A DNA stretch of 64,000 bases, taken from positions 2,067,913 through 2,131,912 of the forward strand of contig PCDI01000003.1 in the NCBI GenBank assembly GCA_002778195.1, written 5' to 3'. The translations under genes were made by a program, and so were the position numbers. Source of the stretch: Raffaelea ambrosiae (lineage: Eukaryota > Ascomycota > Sordariomycetes > Ophiostomatales > Ophiostomataceae). Position 1 is the stretch's first letter. Each line of letters starts with the position of its first letter. Below are positions 24,801 through 35,237 of this stretch, piece after piece. The notes beneath the pieces are model-generated. The model was given only the letters and a program-made list of their open reading frames with translations. It was not told where the DNA came from and searched no databases.

Positions 24801-26000
24801 AATGACGTGCAATTGTCCCAGGGTGCGACGCCGGCGCCGTATGCACAGCCGGCGATTAGCTTTTCGCCTCGGACCGATTACACCACACGTGAAGTTGACT
24901 TCTACTATGGCGTCCGTGGCCAACGGCTCAACTCGGATGCTCCGAGCCGCAAGCTGGGCACGGGACCTGCCGACCCGACTGGTCCCATGGCCTCGGCCGC
25001 AGGGTGGTTCCGCAGTTTCCTCGGTGGCAAGAGCAAGGACAAGGGCAAAGGTTTCGAGGTTTTGCGAAGCTCGCGCATGCCGCCGGCCATGCTCGCTCGT
25101 GCCGGGGAGTCGGACGACGACGGGCCGCCGCCGGGCGTTCCCGTTGCAATGAATGTGATCCGCAACGGCCCCATTGAATCGGACGACGAAGAAGACATAC
25201 GGGCCCGCAACAGGCAGCTCCGACAGATCCGGTCTTCCGAGCCAGATGAGCCGGAGAGTCCGAGTGGCGAAGCCGATCTCCTGGACGAGGACGGCAACCC
25301 ACAGGGTGACCTCTCGGAGAGCTCCAGCTATGTTCACGTTCCCAATGAGCCGCCCATGCTGCCCAGCATCGACGGAGGTGACAGCTTCCGCATCCCGAGT
25401 CGGCTGCCGAGCCGAGCACAGTCCAAGGCAAGCCGCTTCGGCGGCTCAGTTCATGGTGGCAACGGTGGAAACGGCGCCAACGACATGAGCAACGCTGGTG
25501 CCGGAATCCCTCCGGTGCCAGAAGCGACGGCTCTTCGACTGGAAATCCCGACCGTGCCACGCAAGAGCTCGCGGCGTCACAGCCAGGGACCGTCGTATGC
25601 ATATCCCTCGGCCTACTCCTCGGCATATGCCTCGCAGTCGATCCCCGATGACACGACCACCATCTCATCCACGCACGAGCCCCAGCGGTATCTGACTCCG
25701 CCCGAGTACATGAACTCGGCGACCAGTGCTGCCACGGTGTCTCGGCTGCCGTTTGATCGCAGCAACTCGCTGCAAGGCGGCATGTCGGAGGGCTCCTCGA
25801 CCGATGCGGTGACAGCCGAGGAATACAGCCAGGTCGACGTACTCGAGCACACACACAGCGGCAGATACACGCACGATGAGCGTCCGACGAGCATCGGCTA
25901 CGTGCAGCAGGGCAGCATCAACAGGATCGATCCGGACCTCCGTCAGGAGGACCTGCTGGGCAGCTCAGCTGAGTTTTTTGACGAGCCTCTGCGCCGGTAG
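21837..26000 (+). CDS. FLC-family TRP-like membrane protein (ML-like domain plus TRP channel domain)
   Basis: A single exon encodes 1387 aa. Fungal FLC proteins are TRP-related polytopic proteins of ER, Golgi or plasma membrane, tied to FAD/heme transport, calcium homeostasis and cell-wall integrity. After a Pro/Ser/Arg-rich lead, a hydrophobic signal sequence lies near residues 109-130 (LSLLLSLVLLVCLSLL, then HADA). A lumenal ML-like domain follows (to about 335) with paired Cys and many N-glycosylation sites. A bundle of about nine membrane segments spans 337-720, including GIYSPWGTVDIFHWTSNYGRDPDLLRL. The 670-residue cytosolic tail is disordered, with polyalanine and Gln runs and basic/acidic patches. 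I chose the ATG at 21837 (TCGCCATGG, good context, directly after a CA repeat). The in-frame ATG at 22059 would give 1313 aa, bring the signal sequence closer to the N-terminus, and is a real alternative. Confidence 0.85.
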   Translation: MERHRGRPRGDGRVQRACPESELTQTPSSTGHRPCSRAPAPSGSCHASAVRTGSPRPRLRPPAPRASSRASPRPMSPSSRPPSPLSTTPPFSPSRPRVPSLSRRPQRLSLLLSLVLLVCLSLLQHADAATVSFQNCLSNDYLNNKNPVLLQWVPLHVDASFVAFNTSAAANDSDPSASSGSDAAAGNATHQLVVVLYGNVTGTRTTTALPAWNNSIWADPTFTDGKILEEPDTSAANPKLTTLHRQVDVLTYEPWNNDTNFCAESLTNDSCPLGPVFNTSAVPLANLPSINITHNFSSSYAFASFSTTFLIRYGDQDATTIGCVTATVTPDLGHLAWVIRFLPLLVLLVVGLATIFAGIYSPWGTVDIFHWTSNYGRDPDLLRLVTPGFGDCLQYLQFAVLTGGLSLSYPGFFQPIVSQASWSTLMFNQTFVSRDVGMPRLMDGIYYTNGTYGMQNLAQLVGMSHVEDVWPGMMVWLLAIVAAALVVFQLGFGAQWVYRFVCKIPEEDLRSKNLPFSVGNVIRIVFNYFLLPLVALSTFQFVVAPSSPTYTVALAAVTLVVILGFAAWLLYLIISTRPRAVLFDDLQTLLVYGPLYNTYSDEAAAYALVPVLLTLIKGIAIGAVQPAGIAQIVLLAICEVVQILTLHAFHPFHTQSSMNAYHTLFALLRFVTIVLMIAFIPALGVSEGQKGWIGYVILGIHAAVLVLGFFLNALQTMIEVIARMAGAGGDDIRGQTRGGLSKIFGMRQLSRRVPRRAAGAASRQSQLSSSAMLDAEDATKLGYVMPGGRIRSESAGSIGVLMAGKPGQRSSSALDTFSVDGIGGLPQGTRNLDSGDSSFTPTTAGEMSNFSFLPSPGAPNSSSYNNRLSGATAAIGTAAAAAPVETTSDPYYRPPRRARRGTVDQQQQPQQLLPHQDNVPSPADRTRGSWASGDWQQRPPAQGAGSGTGAGAGAGAATATTGAAVAAAAAAAGAAAVSEAAAMNDAAENDVQLSQGATPAPYAQPAISFSPRTDYTTREVDFYYGVRGQRLNSDAPSRKLGTGPADPTGPMASAAGWFRSFLGGKSKDKGKGFEVLRSSRMPPAMLARAGESDDDGPPPGVPVAMNVIRNGPIESDDEEDIRARNRQLRQIRSSEPDEPESPSGEADLLDEDGNPQGDLSESSSYVHVPNEPPMLPSIDGGDSFRIPSRLPSRAQSKASRFGGSVHGGNGGNGANDMSNAGAGIPPVPEATALRLEIPTVPRKSSRRHSQGPSYAYPSAYSSAYASQSIPDDTTTISSTHEPQRYLTPPEYMNSATSAATVSRLPFDRSNSLQGGMSEGSSTDAVTAEEYSQVDVLEHTHSGRYTHDERPTSIGYVQQGSINRIDPDLRQEDLLGSSAEFFDEPLRR

Positions 26001-27002
26001 TATCGTGCTAGTCTGTCTACCTCTCTCTCACTCTCACATTCTCTCTCCTTGATTTCCCGTCCGCGCTCTCCTCATCTTTCCGGGAAACACACTTTCTACG
26101 ACCTTTCGCTTCTGAATCTGTATACACAACGGCATATATAATTTGCTTTTTTTTTGGTCTTCTTACCTGTGCATTTTAATGTCGTTCCCCATTCGTTTCC
26201 CCTCTTTTTTTACTACTCTTTTATTTTCTTTGGCTACCATTATAGTTTCTTTTTCTTTTTTTGGCATAACAGCACAAAGCGATTTGGCGCATCAGGAGGG
26301 ATATTGGGCCAGGTTTCTTGGGAAACGGCCACGCACACACAAAGCACACGCACACGCACACGCACGCGGGGAATACACACACACACACACACACGCATAT
26401 ATATATATATATATATATATATCACAAGATACATCCATATGTGTATTCGACCCGCCTATGTAGGATGGATCAGGAGGGATTTTCTTTTTTGTGTCCCAAG
26501 CCGGCAATTGTTGAGGTATACAAAAAGCAGCAGCGTGTTTATGATATGTAGTAGTTTGTAACGAGCAAAAAAAGGAAGGGTCTGTCTACTGTGCGTCTCT
26601 TTCCCCATAACAATTCCAAGTATTAATAGCAATAAAGCAAAGTCATAACTACCTACATTCAGTACTGTGCTGTGTTTTTTTTGGTCGCGCAAGTTTGTTA
26701 GTTAGTTATTAGTTAATATTAGTTAGTTGGTCTAACAGGAAAACAGCGGCCAGCTCTTATCGTACCAGCGATAAGAATTTTTATCCAAAAATTTCCCACC
26801 TTCCACTTTGGCCCAGCATCGATTTCTTTTTCATCCTCCCACGGAAGTCCCCATCTTCACCTTGTTTGGAGGGAATCTCCGAGTCTGCTCTGGCTAGGCG
26901 GACTGTCTCTATTGCCGCTGGTCCGCAAGATTGCCATTCGATTGACACATTCGACCAACCACCAACCACCAACCACCACTCTTCTCCCCGACCACAGCAG
27001 CC
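26001..27002. other. Intergenic spacer with CA/TA microsatellite
   Basis: This is the 3' region of the FLC-type gene and the promoter of ACL4. It is AT-rich in the middle, with a compound microsatellite at 26374-26422 and TTAGTTAGTTA-type runs near 26700-26735. No gene was recognised. Confidence 0.5.
26374..26422. repeat. Compound (AC)n(AT)n microsatellite
   Basis: An AC run of about 21 nt is joined through GC to an AT run of about 27 nt. CACACG variants lie immediately upstream. It sits 370 nt downstream of the FLC-type stop codon. Confidence 0.9.
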
Positions 27003-28310
27003 ATGGCCAAAACGCGGCCAGAAGCCTCCAAGAGGAGGCGACCAAAAAACCACGGCAGCCAACAGCAGCCTCGCTCGGCAGCCCATGTGCGGCCGTCATC
27101 ACGACCGCAACAGCCCAAAAAGGCACCGCGCGAGCTCATGAACGAGGCGATTGCGGCCATGACGCAGGGCGACATCCACATGGCGCTGGCGGCGGCGCGG
27201 AAAGCTCTGGAGGCCGTGGAGGGCGTGCCTGTCGGGGTCTCCGGCGCCAACTCATCGGGCTCGAAAGTCAACAAGGTTGTCGGCGACATCGGCACGGCCG
27301 CGGTCTGCTCGCTGCTCGGCGAGATCTACCTCGAGGCCGGCGAGATCGACGAGGCCCGTAAGGCGCTGGAACGCGCAGCCGACCTCGATCCAGACGGCAA
27401 CCTGCCCGACACCCTCGGCGGCGGCGTCGACAAGTTCTTGAACCTGGCACAGCTCAGCGAGGAGGGCGGCAAGGACAGCGTGCACTGGTACGAACGGGGC
27501 GCGACGGCCTTGCGGAGGAGGATTGCCGACCTGGGCAAGGCGGAGGAGGAGATCGGCGGCGACGACGACGACGACAGAGAAGGACTATCGTCGATTGTCG
27601 AGAGCAGGCACAAGCTCGCGCAGGTGCTCTGCGCCGTGGCCGAGATCTGGATGACGGACCTGTCGTACGAGCCCGACTGCGAGTCGCAGTGCGAATCCCT
27701 GACGACCGAGGCCACTCTGGTGGCGCCCGACCTGCCCGAGGCCTGGCAGACGCTGGCCAACGTCCGCATCAGCCAGGACCGCGTGCCCGACGCTCGCGCG
27801 GCCCTCGCGCGCAGCATCGCCCTGTGGGACGACCTCCCGCCCGAGCACCCGGCGGTGCCCGCGTTCCCCGCGCGCGTGGCGCTGGTCCGCCTGCTGCTGA
27901 CGGTCGGGTGGCTGGACCGGGCGGCCGACGTGGCGGAGCGCCTGCTGCGGGACGACGACGAGGCGGTCGAGGTGTGGTACCTGGCGGGGTACACGCACTA
28001 TCTGGAGGGCGAGCAGCTGCGCAGCGGCGGTAAGCAGGCGCGCTGGCAGGGGTGCTGGCGGGAGGCGCGGCGGCACCTGGCGCGATGCCTGAAGCTGTTT
28101 GGGCAGCAGGACTACGAGGACGAGCGGCTGGGAGAGCACGCCAAGGAGCTGTTGGCGGATGTTGTGGAGGCGGTGGGGCCGGTGCCCGACGAGAAAGAGG
28201 ACGGAGAAGGGGAGGAGGAGGAGGAGGATGAAGATGACGATGCATGGGAGGACGAGGAGGACGATGATGACGATGACGAAGAAGAAGGCAGCGATAAGGA
28301 GATGGGCTGA
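27003..28310 (+). CDS. ACL4: Acl4-type TPR assembly chaperone of ribosomal protein L4
   Basis: A single exon encodes 435 aa. Acl4 binds newly made Rpl4, keeps it soluble and escorts it to nucleolar pre-60S particles. The N-terminus is basic (MAKTRPEASKRRRPKNHG), suited to nuclear import. Degenerate TPR helices run from about 42 to 385: ELMNEAIAAMTQGDIHMALAAARKALE, GEIYLEAGEIDEARKALERAADLDPD, PEAWQTLANVRISQDRVPDARAALARS and VEVWYLAGYTHYLEGEQL. The C-terminus (about 390-435) is almost entirely Asp/Glu, as in yeast Acl4. The start at 27003 has good context (CAGCCATGGCC). It converges on GIR2 655 bp downstream. The assignment rests on TPR order plus the acidic tail; a generic TPR protein is the alternative. 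Confidence 0.8.
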   Translation: MAKTRPEASKRRRPKNHGSQQQPRSAAHVRPSSRPQQPKKAPRELMNEAIAAMTQGDIHMALAAARKALEAVEGVPVGVSGANSSGSKVNKVVGDIGTAAVCSLLGEIYLEAGEIDEARKALERAADLDPDGNLPDTLGGGVDKFLNLAQLSEEGGKDSVHWYERGATALRRRIADLGKAEEEIGGDDDDDREGLSSIVESRHKLAQVLCAVAEIWMTDLSYEPDCESQCESLTTEATLVAPDLPEAWQTLANVRISQDRVPDARAALARSIALWDDLPPEHPAVPAFPARVALVRLLLTVGWLDRAADVAERLLRDDDEAVEVWYLAGYTHYLEGEQLRSGGKQARWQGCWREARRHLARCLKLFGQQDYEDERLGEHAKELLADVVEAVGPVPDEKEDGEGEEEEEDEDDDAWEDEEDDDDDDEEEGSDKEMG

Positions 28311-28965
28311 GAAGCTGAGAACGAGAGAAGTTGGCTCTCTCTCGGAACCGATGAGGAATCATGAGCAGGACTGGCCTTGCGCTTTTTTTTTTTTGTTGAT
28401 GGGTTTTTTGTTCTTGTGTTTGTGTGGCATTTTTTTCTGAAGAATGGCGTTTTTGGAAGACAAAAAAAGAGAGAACAGTTTTATGACTAGTTCATACAAC
28501 GAATGGCATCGGGTATCCCTTATCAAAATCATAGGCAGAGAAGGAGCAATATGGCTGAAGAGTATGTTTGGTACTTTGTTTCATTTAAGCATAGCTATGT
28601 CCCAGAACATGTCCCAACAAGTAGATACAAGATACACTGCTGCTTCACGAGCGCAGCCNCCCCCCCTCCCCCTTCTTTTGCAACTCCGGTTTGCGTGGTC
28701 TTCGGCCACAGGACATGTTTGTTTGGCCTTGATACGTTGGGTCCCTAGCGATCGGACGTGTCCCAGAGGTCTCTCGGTGGCCGCTGTGTGGACGGCCACC
28801 ACAGTGACGTCTATGCCCCAGAGGTGTGTTTCTTTGGGACGACTCTGTAACTAGATGCCGTACAGCCCATGGCACAAGACCAGCGTATCCCCCAACTGAA
28901 CAAGTCACCTGTGTGGACGGGGGTATTGTATATTTTTCTTTCGCCTTCTCGAACCCGCTCTTCGA
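28311..28965. other. Convergent spacer ACL4/GIR2 with one undetermined base
   Basis: This 655-bp spacer holds the two 3' UTRs. It has poly-T runs after the ACL4 stop. Base 28659 is N inside a C-rich run, so local length there is uncertain. No gene was seen. Confidence 0.5.
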
Positions 28966-29787
28966 TCACGCCGCCACCTTTAGCTTCTCGACGCCCTTGA
29001 TCGGCACAATGTTGTCGTTGCCGCCGTCGTCGTCATCGTCGTCGTCGTCGACGCCGCCCTCGGCACCACCGCCCTCTTCGTCGTCGACCTTGCCCACCAG
29101 GCCGCGCTCCCACAGCTGGCGCCCCGTCAGCCGCAGGCCGTCCTTGCCCACGCCGATGCCGGTGCCGAACCCGCTGCCGCCCTTGCTCTTCTTGGCCAGC
29201 TCGGCCAGCCGCTCCTCCTCTTCCTTCTTCTTCTTCTCGGCCATCTCCCGCATGAAGCTCTCGCTCCACTTGAGGAACGTCTCCCGGTTGACGGGCGTGC
29301 CGTGGAACTTTTCGTTCTCGATGCGCTCGGCCTCCCGCTTGCGCTCTTCTTCTTGCTTGTCCAGGGCTTCTTGCCGGGTGATGATCAGCTGCTCGGCGGC
29401 GTCCTTGAGCGCGGACACCAGCGTGAACACCATGGCCATGCCCAGGTTCTCCTGGATGGTGTCCTGGAGGCCGGCGAGGAGCGCCTCCTTGTCCTCGGCG
29501 ACATTGAAGAGGGGGTGCTGCTGGCCGGGGCCGTTCTGGGGCGCCGACAGGTCCAAGTGCGGCTCCTTGTCGGGGTAGTCTTCGGGGTAGCGGACGGTCA
29601 GGAGGATGACGGGGGCATTGTCCTCGTCGTCATCGTCGCCGTCGTCTCCGCCGGCTTTGTGGGCCGCACCGTCCGGGAGGTCGAGCTTGATGGATATGCG
29701 GTACTGGTCCTCGTCGATGTCTGTGATTTCGTCGGGGAAGATGGACTCGAGCACTTCGCGCTCTTCTATTTGTTCTTCGCGGCCCAT
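28966..29787 (-). CDS. GIR2: RWD-domain protein, Gir2 homologue
   Basis: A single exon encodes 273 aa. Gir2 (RWDD1 in animals) is a cytoplasmic, highly acidic RWD protein that binds Gcn1 and the DRG-type GTPase Rbg2, modulating Gcn2 activation and translation under amino-acid stress. The RWD domain spans about residues 4-125: EEREVLESIFPDEITDI at its start, YPEDYPDKEPHLDLSAP as the conserved YP...P loop, and a C-terminal helix GMAMVFTLVSALKDAAEQLI. A charged coiled coil follows (about 130-205, QEEERKREAERIENEKF...EKKKKEEEERLAEL). The conserved GRQLWERGL motif near 225-233 is the DFRP-type segment. An acidic stretch (DDEEGG...DDDDDDDD) precedes the C-terminus. An insert of acidic residues sits inside the RWD domain (48-56). 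It is divergent from PUF6 with 426 bp between starts. Confidence 0.9.
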   Translation of the reverse strand: MGREEQIEEREVLESIFPDEITDIDEDQYRISIKLDLPDGAAHKAGGDDGDDDDEDNAPVILLTVRYPEDYPDKEPHLDLSAPQNGPGQQHPLFNVAEDKEALLAGLQDTIQENLGMAMVFTLVSALKDAAEQLIITRQEALDKQEEERKREAERIENEKFHGTPVNRETFLKWSESFMREMAEKKKKEEEERLAELAKKSKGGSGFGTGIGVGKDGLRLTGRQLWERGLVGKVDDEEGGGAEGGVDDDDDDDDGGNDNIVPIKGVEKLKVAA

Positions 29788-30213
29788 GTTGGCGAGTGTG
29801 GGGTGGCGGTCCGAGTTCTCGAGGATCGTCTGCCGGAAAAAGAAAAGAAAAAAAGACTGGTGAAGCCCAAGAAAACGACAAGTCTTCAGGGACGTTTGCT
29901 GGTATTCGTCCTCTGTTAGAGGAGGGGCAGGTTCTGTAGTGGGTTAGCTCCTCACTAACAAAATCAGAGACACCAGTGGGAACCACACTCGCCTGGTGTG
30001 GGGCCACTCCGTTAACAGTTCCGGGGTGCACGCTCACCGCCTGGCAGATTAAAAAAAAAAGTAGACTATCTTTTTTTCTGCCGTCTGGTCTAACAAAAAA
30101 AATTCCCTGCGATAGCCAGCCACATTCTCTCGACGAGACTCTTTTCTCGACATCCTTCTCGACACATTGCCAGCACCCTCCATTGCACACGCATACACAC
30201 ACAATATACCGTC
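29788..30213. promoter_or_regulatory. Divergent promoter GIR2/PUF6
   Basis: A 426-bp intergenic region with two head-to-head starts. It contains A-rich and T-rich runs and a pyrimidine/CA-rich segment just before the PUF6 ATG. Two translation-related genes sharing one short promoter region is consistent with co-regulation, but no specific factor site was recognised. Confidence 0.55.
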
Positions 30214-32561
30214 ATGGCCGCCACCCAGAGCGGCGAGAAGAGAAAGGCCGCGTCCTCGGACAAGCCAGTCTACCGGCCGACGATCAAGAAGCCAAGGATT
30301 GACAAAGGCGAAGCCAATGGTGCCAATGGTGCCAATGGTGCAAATGGTGGGTAGCAAAGAACGAAAAGGGCAGCGGAAGCTGCGAGAGCGGGCGTTTTGG
30401 GGGGCTTTGTACATTATCTGTGCTTTGTAGACCAATCTTGGCGACTACATGGCTACAGTTTGTTGCGGAGGACAGGCATGGACGAGATGAAAAAAAAAAA
30501 GTGGCAACATTCATTCATGCTAACGAACTATGTTTTGTTTTCCCTCTTCTAGGCGGCGTAAACTCACGAGAAGCACATGCGAAGCAGAAGCAGCTGGCCC
30601 TGGAGCGGCGGGCAGCCAAGCCGCTGGCCGACGAGCTGGTGCGGGCCAAGAAGCTGTGGGAGCGGCTGCGGCGCAAGTCCCACGTGCCCAAGGAGGAGCG
30701 GCAGACGCTGGTGGACGAGCTGTTCAGCATCACGACCGGGCGGATCTGCGACTTTGTGCTCAAGCACGACGCGGTGCGGGCGGTGCAGACAGCGGTCAAG
30801 TACTCGACGCCGGAGCAGCGCAAGGGCATCGCCATGGAGCTGAAGGGCAACTACGCGCAGCTGGCGGAGAGCAAGTACGCCAAGTTCCTGATCGGCAAGC
30901 TGCTGGTGCAGGACGACGAGGCGACGCGCGAGATGATCATCTCCGAGTTCTACGGCAAGGTGAAGCGGCTGATCAACCACGCGGAGGCGTCGTGGATCCT
31001 GGACGACGTGTACCGCGGCCTCGCCACCAAGCGCCAGAAGGCCATCCTGCTGCGCGAGTGGTACGGCCCGGCCTTCTCGCTGGCCAACGCGGACGCCTCG
31101 ACGTCCAAGGCCGGCGTCACTGCGGACCTGGCTGCGATCCTGGCCGACGACCCCAGCCGGCGCGACGTGGTGCTCAAGCACCTGCTCGCCATGATCAACG
31201 CGCTGATCCAGAAGAACCTGACCGGCTTCACGATGCTGCACGACGCCATGCTGCAGTACTACCTCAACGTGGAGGCCGGCTCCGAGGACCACCGGGAGTT
31301 TCTGGAGATCATCAAGAACGACGAGAGCGGCGACCTGCTCAAGAACATGGCCTTCACCAAGTCGGGCGCGCGGCTGGTGTGCCTGCTGCTGGCGTACGGC
31401 ACGGCCAAGGACCGGAAGCAGATTCTGCGCACGTTCAAGGACACCTTCCAGCTGCTGTGCGGCGACCAGTACGGCCACGTCGTGATCCTGGCTGCCTACG
31501 ACCTGGTCGACGACACGGTGCTGACCGCCAAGTCCATCTTCCCCGAGATCCTCGGCCCGAACGTCGAGAAGCAGGTCGAGAACATCATCTTCTGCGCCAA
31601 CGACCTCAATGCGCGCACGACCATCCTCTACCTGTTCGAGGGCGCCGCGTCCAAGTCGCTGTTCCCGGCCAGCCACGCCGCCGACGTGGCCATCCTCGAG
31701 GAAATCCACGCGATCCGCACGACCACCAGCAAGAAGGACCCGGAGGTCCGACGCAGGGAGCTCATCACGGCCATGTCGCCGCAGCTGCTGGCCGCCGTCA
31801 CGGCCTCGCCGCGCGACCTGCTGGCCACGTCGTTTGGCTGCCAGCTGGTCACGGACGTGCTCTTCTACGCGGTGGGCGACAAGAGCCAGGCGCTGGAGGC
31901 CATTGCCGCCACGGCCGCGGGCGCCGTGACGGAGGACGAGGAGGAGGAAGGCTCGAACCCGGACAAGAAGAAGGAGGACAAGAAAGAGGCCGGCGATCTC
32001 GGGTTTGCGGCATCGGCGGCGCCGCACGTGTCGCAGACGCAGCACGGAACGCGCATGCTCAAGACGCTCGTGGCCGGCGGCCGTTTCGACCGCGCCACGG
32101 GCCAGGTCAAGCAGGTGGACCCGCCGCTGGGCTTTGCCAACATTCTGTACCCGCAGATCCAGGATCACGTCATGGCGTGGGCCACGGGCGACGGCAGCTC
32201 GTTTGTGGTGCTGGCGCTGCTGGAGGCGGCGGACCTGGACAAGGCGCACGCAGCGGCGCTGAAGAAGACGCTGTCCAAATCGTCCAACCGCAAGGCGCTA
32301 GAAAAGGCCTCGAAGGAGGAGACGGCAGAGCAGAAGGCGAGACGGGAAGCTGCCGAGGCAGCAGCAGCAGCAGCAGCAGCACAGACGGAGTCGGCCGAGG
32401 CTGACGACAAGAAGGACGGCAAGAAGAAGAAGGACGACAAGAAGGCAGACAAGAAGGCGGGCAAGAAGGCGGACAAAAAGGCGGACAAGAAAAAGGCAGC
32501 TGCACCAGCACGGCCCGTGGGCAGTGCCGGCGCGAAGCTGCTGCTGGAGAAGCTTGCGTAA
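30214..32561 (+). CDS. PUF6: Pumilio-family protein Puf6, 60S biogenesis and mRNA repression factor
   Basis: Exons 30214-30346 and 30553-32561 give 713 aa; the 206-nt intron has a GTGGGT donor and a CTTCTAG acceptor. Yeast Puf6 is nucleolar, acts in 60S assembly and 7S rRNA processing, and represses ASH1 mRNA translation. The N-terminus is basic with four ANG repeats (about 35-44) ending at the intron. Conserved blocks include LWERLRRKSHVPKEER (helical lead-in), GRICDFVLKHDAVRAVQTAVKYST and ESKYAKFLIGKLLVQ (pumilio repeats), SGARLVCLLLAYGTAKDRKQILR, and the CPL-type C-terminal part from about 460 (LATSFGCQLVTDVLFY). The tail is Lys-rich KADKKAGKK repeats preceded by polyalanine. The plain Puf/CPL order separates it from RNA-binding Puf1-5. 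Confidence 0.92.
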
Positions 32562-34023
32562 AGTTCTTCTCTGCTGCGTGTCTGTTGTGTCTGTCGTGTT
32601 TTGGTGTATGTGGATTGCTTAAAAGTCAACATTTAAGGCGTTTTTAGGGTAGAGAAAGACTGCATTTGAGATTCCATAGTGCGAAAGCAACGGGTTCCTT
32701 TCTACTTAGATGGGACATTTCATTGTGGTCTATTTCGTTGTGATATGATATTCTCCCAAGTGCCAGTCAATTGGTGTCCTTTGCAAGCTTGCTTTGTTGA
32801 TTCTGCAGCAACAGATTCGTTCCCGTTCCTTCTTGCACCAGTCCCTGATATCCATCCAGTCGTTCAACTACAACACGCTCTGCTTATAAGTAGACAATTG
32901 GCAACTACACCGTACCATTCATATTCTGATTCTCGAATGACCTCTCATCTTCGACAGACTCGCTGCAGTTGCTCTGACTCGACCTCTTTTCTAGCTACAC
33001 TACTACAACAGAGGACCCCCAAACACACCCGTCTACCAGACTCTGCCCAGACCATCCACACACGCTCCCGGATGACCATTCGTGTTTCTCTTGTTTGACA
33101 CCAATCGCCTGGTTCCAAGCTAGTGCCGGTCCGGGTCCGGGCCATACATCCACATCATTAGAATAGACCGTTCCACATTGGCCGCCAGAGACCATCAGGG
33201 TTCCCCCTCATCCCACAGCGGATGGACATCATCGTCGACCCGGCACGATTGCCCTTGCCGACTAGGGGCCAATTGGCCAATGGGAGGCCCAAGATTTGTC
33301 AGGGCATTCTAGTCGGGGAGGCTCTGCCCTATATTCCCTGTGGAGAGGCGACCTGAGAAAAGGACCCTGTCTGGCACTTACAACGTCGAGATACGCCAAA
33401 CACTTGCATTTTTCGCCGTGCCTCACACGTCTCTTGGCCATCAAGGTATGCTCGAGATAGCCACAGGGCAAGGTAGCGGGTACCCGGGAGATACAGACGC
33501 CCTCAACCGGCACGGCAGTGTGGCCAGGAGCAGTGGACATCATGCCAGCAGAACACGCGGACGATGGCCACATGGCGGGTGCCGGCCATTCACGCGGAGA
33601 CCTCTGGCAGCAGCAGGGCGAGCACGACATTGTCCCCTTGCGAGGCCTGCGCTATGTACTCCCGAGGTCAATGGATACGTAGAAAACATGAATAGACAGT
33701 CCATGCAGAGACGATGTAAGGCGAATTTTTTCGAAATCAACCTGCGTCGCTTGTTTCGTGGGCATGAGGGCTTGTGTGTTGTTGGCTCTGTGTATTCTCT
33801 CTCCCTTTTCTTGTCCTTTCGTCTGTGGTCCATCCTGTTTCTTCTCTTTTTCTTCTTTTCTTCTTCTCTGCTCCCCTGCTCCTCTTGTGTCTACTTGAAT
33901 TGTCTGCCCAGGGAACACGGTTGCTTGACTCACGGCTGCTTGACTTGCGTTGTTGCAGTTGTTTTGATTTGGTCATACACACCACACCCCCCCTTATTCC
34001 GATCCTTGGCCCTGGCACACACC
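32562..34023. other. Intergenic spacer PUF6 to CobW-like gene
   Basis: This 1.46-kb spacer lies between two tandem genes. The CobW-like reading frame stays open upstream to 33340 without a stop, but the translation there is low-complexity (FLLFFFFSSSLL) and unrelated to the family, so it is treated as leader. A pyrimidine-rich tract at 33780-33900 precedes the start. No other gene was recognised. Confidence 0.5.
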
Positions 34024-35199
34024 ATGGCTATCGACGCACTCCCGTCTGCTTCCGATGTCGTTGGTCTGACCCATGGCAAGACCGTCCATAGCAAGGCCAA
34101 CGGAACGGCCAACGGAACGACCAACGGAACGACCAACGGAAAGACCAACGGAGAGACCAATGGAAAGCCCAGCGGCAAGACTGAGAAGGACGAGCGTCTG
34201 CCGGTGACGCTGCTCAGCGGCTTCCTGGGCTCGGGCAAGACGACGCTGCTGGAGAACATCCTGACGTCGCCGGACCATGGCCTGCGGATCGGGGTCATTG
34301 TCAACGATGTGGGCGCCCTCAACATTGACGCGGCGCTGCTGTCGACGCACGACGTGACCAAGAAGCAGGAGCAGGTGGTGGCGATGCAGAACGGGTGCAT
34401 CTGCTGCACGCTGCGCGGCGATCTGCTGGAGGAGGTGGCGCGGCTGGCCCACGACAAGCAGGTCGAGTACCTGGTGATTGAGAGCTCGGGGGTCAGCGAG
34501 CCGATGCAGGTGGCCGAGACGTTCTCGGAGGAGTTTGCCGACATGCACGTGGCGGCGGGCTACGACCTCGAGGCGGAGGCGGAGGCGGCGCTGGCCCAGG
34601 GCCTCAAGACAGCGGACGGCAACGACGTGGAGACGAACAAGCGGCTGGCGGCCATCCTCAAGGCGGGCGGGCTCTCGCGGGTGTCGCGGCTGGACACGTG
34701 CGTGACGCTCGTCGACGCCGTCAACTTTATGCACGACTTCAACACGGCCGACTTCCTGGTGGACCGCCAGGACGACGTGCCCAAGGAGGACGACCGCAAC
34801 ATCTCGGACCTGCAGGTCGACCAGGTCGAGTTCGCCGACGTCGTCATCGTCAACAAGTGCGACCTCGTCGACCGCGACGAGATCGGCCGCATCCGCGGCG
34901 TCATCCAGAAGCTCAACCCGGCCGCCCAGGTGCTCACCACCACCCGGGCCCGCCTCGACGTCAAGGCGATCCTGGACACGCGCCGCTTCTCCTACGAAAA
35001 CGCGGCCCTCAGCGCGGGCTGGCTCAAGTCCCTGCAGGAGACCCACACGCCCGAGACGGAGGAGTACGGCATCAGCACGTTTGTGTACCGGGCGCGGCGG
35101 CCGTTCGACCCGAAGCGGCTGTGGGAGACGATCAAGAGCGTGTTTGTCGTGATCCAGACGGAGTACGAGAACCCGGATGGCGAGGAGGGCATGGACGTG

Positions 35200-35237
<38 letters not shown>

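Noticed and set aside
30564..32249. 561-codon antisense frame opposite PUF6
   Set aside because: Composition shadow of a GC-rich gene; no family resemblance.
33340..34023. In-frame open extension of the CobW-like ORF upstream of the ATG at 34024 (228 codons)
   Set aside because: The translation is low-complexity and Phe/Ser-rich, unrelated to COG0523 proteins, and the ATG at 34024 has a strong CACACCATGG context; it is better read as a leader that happens to lack stops.
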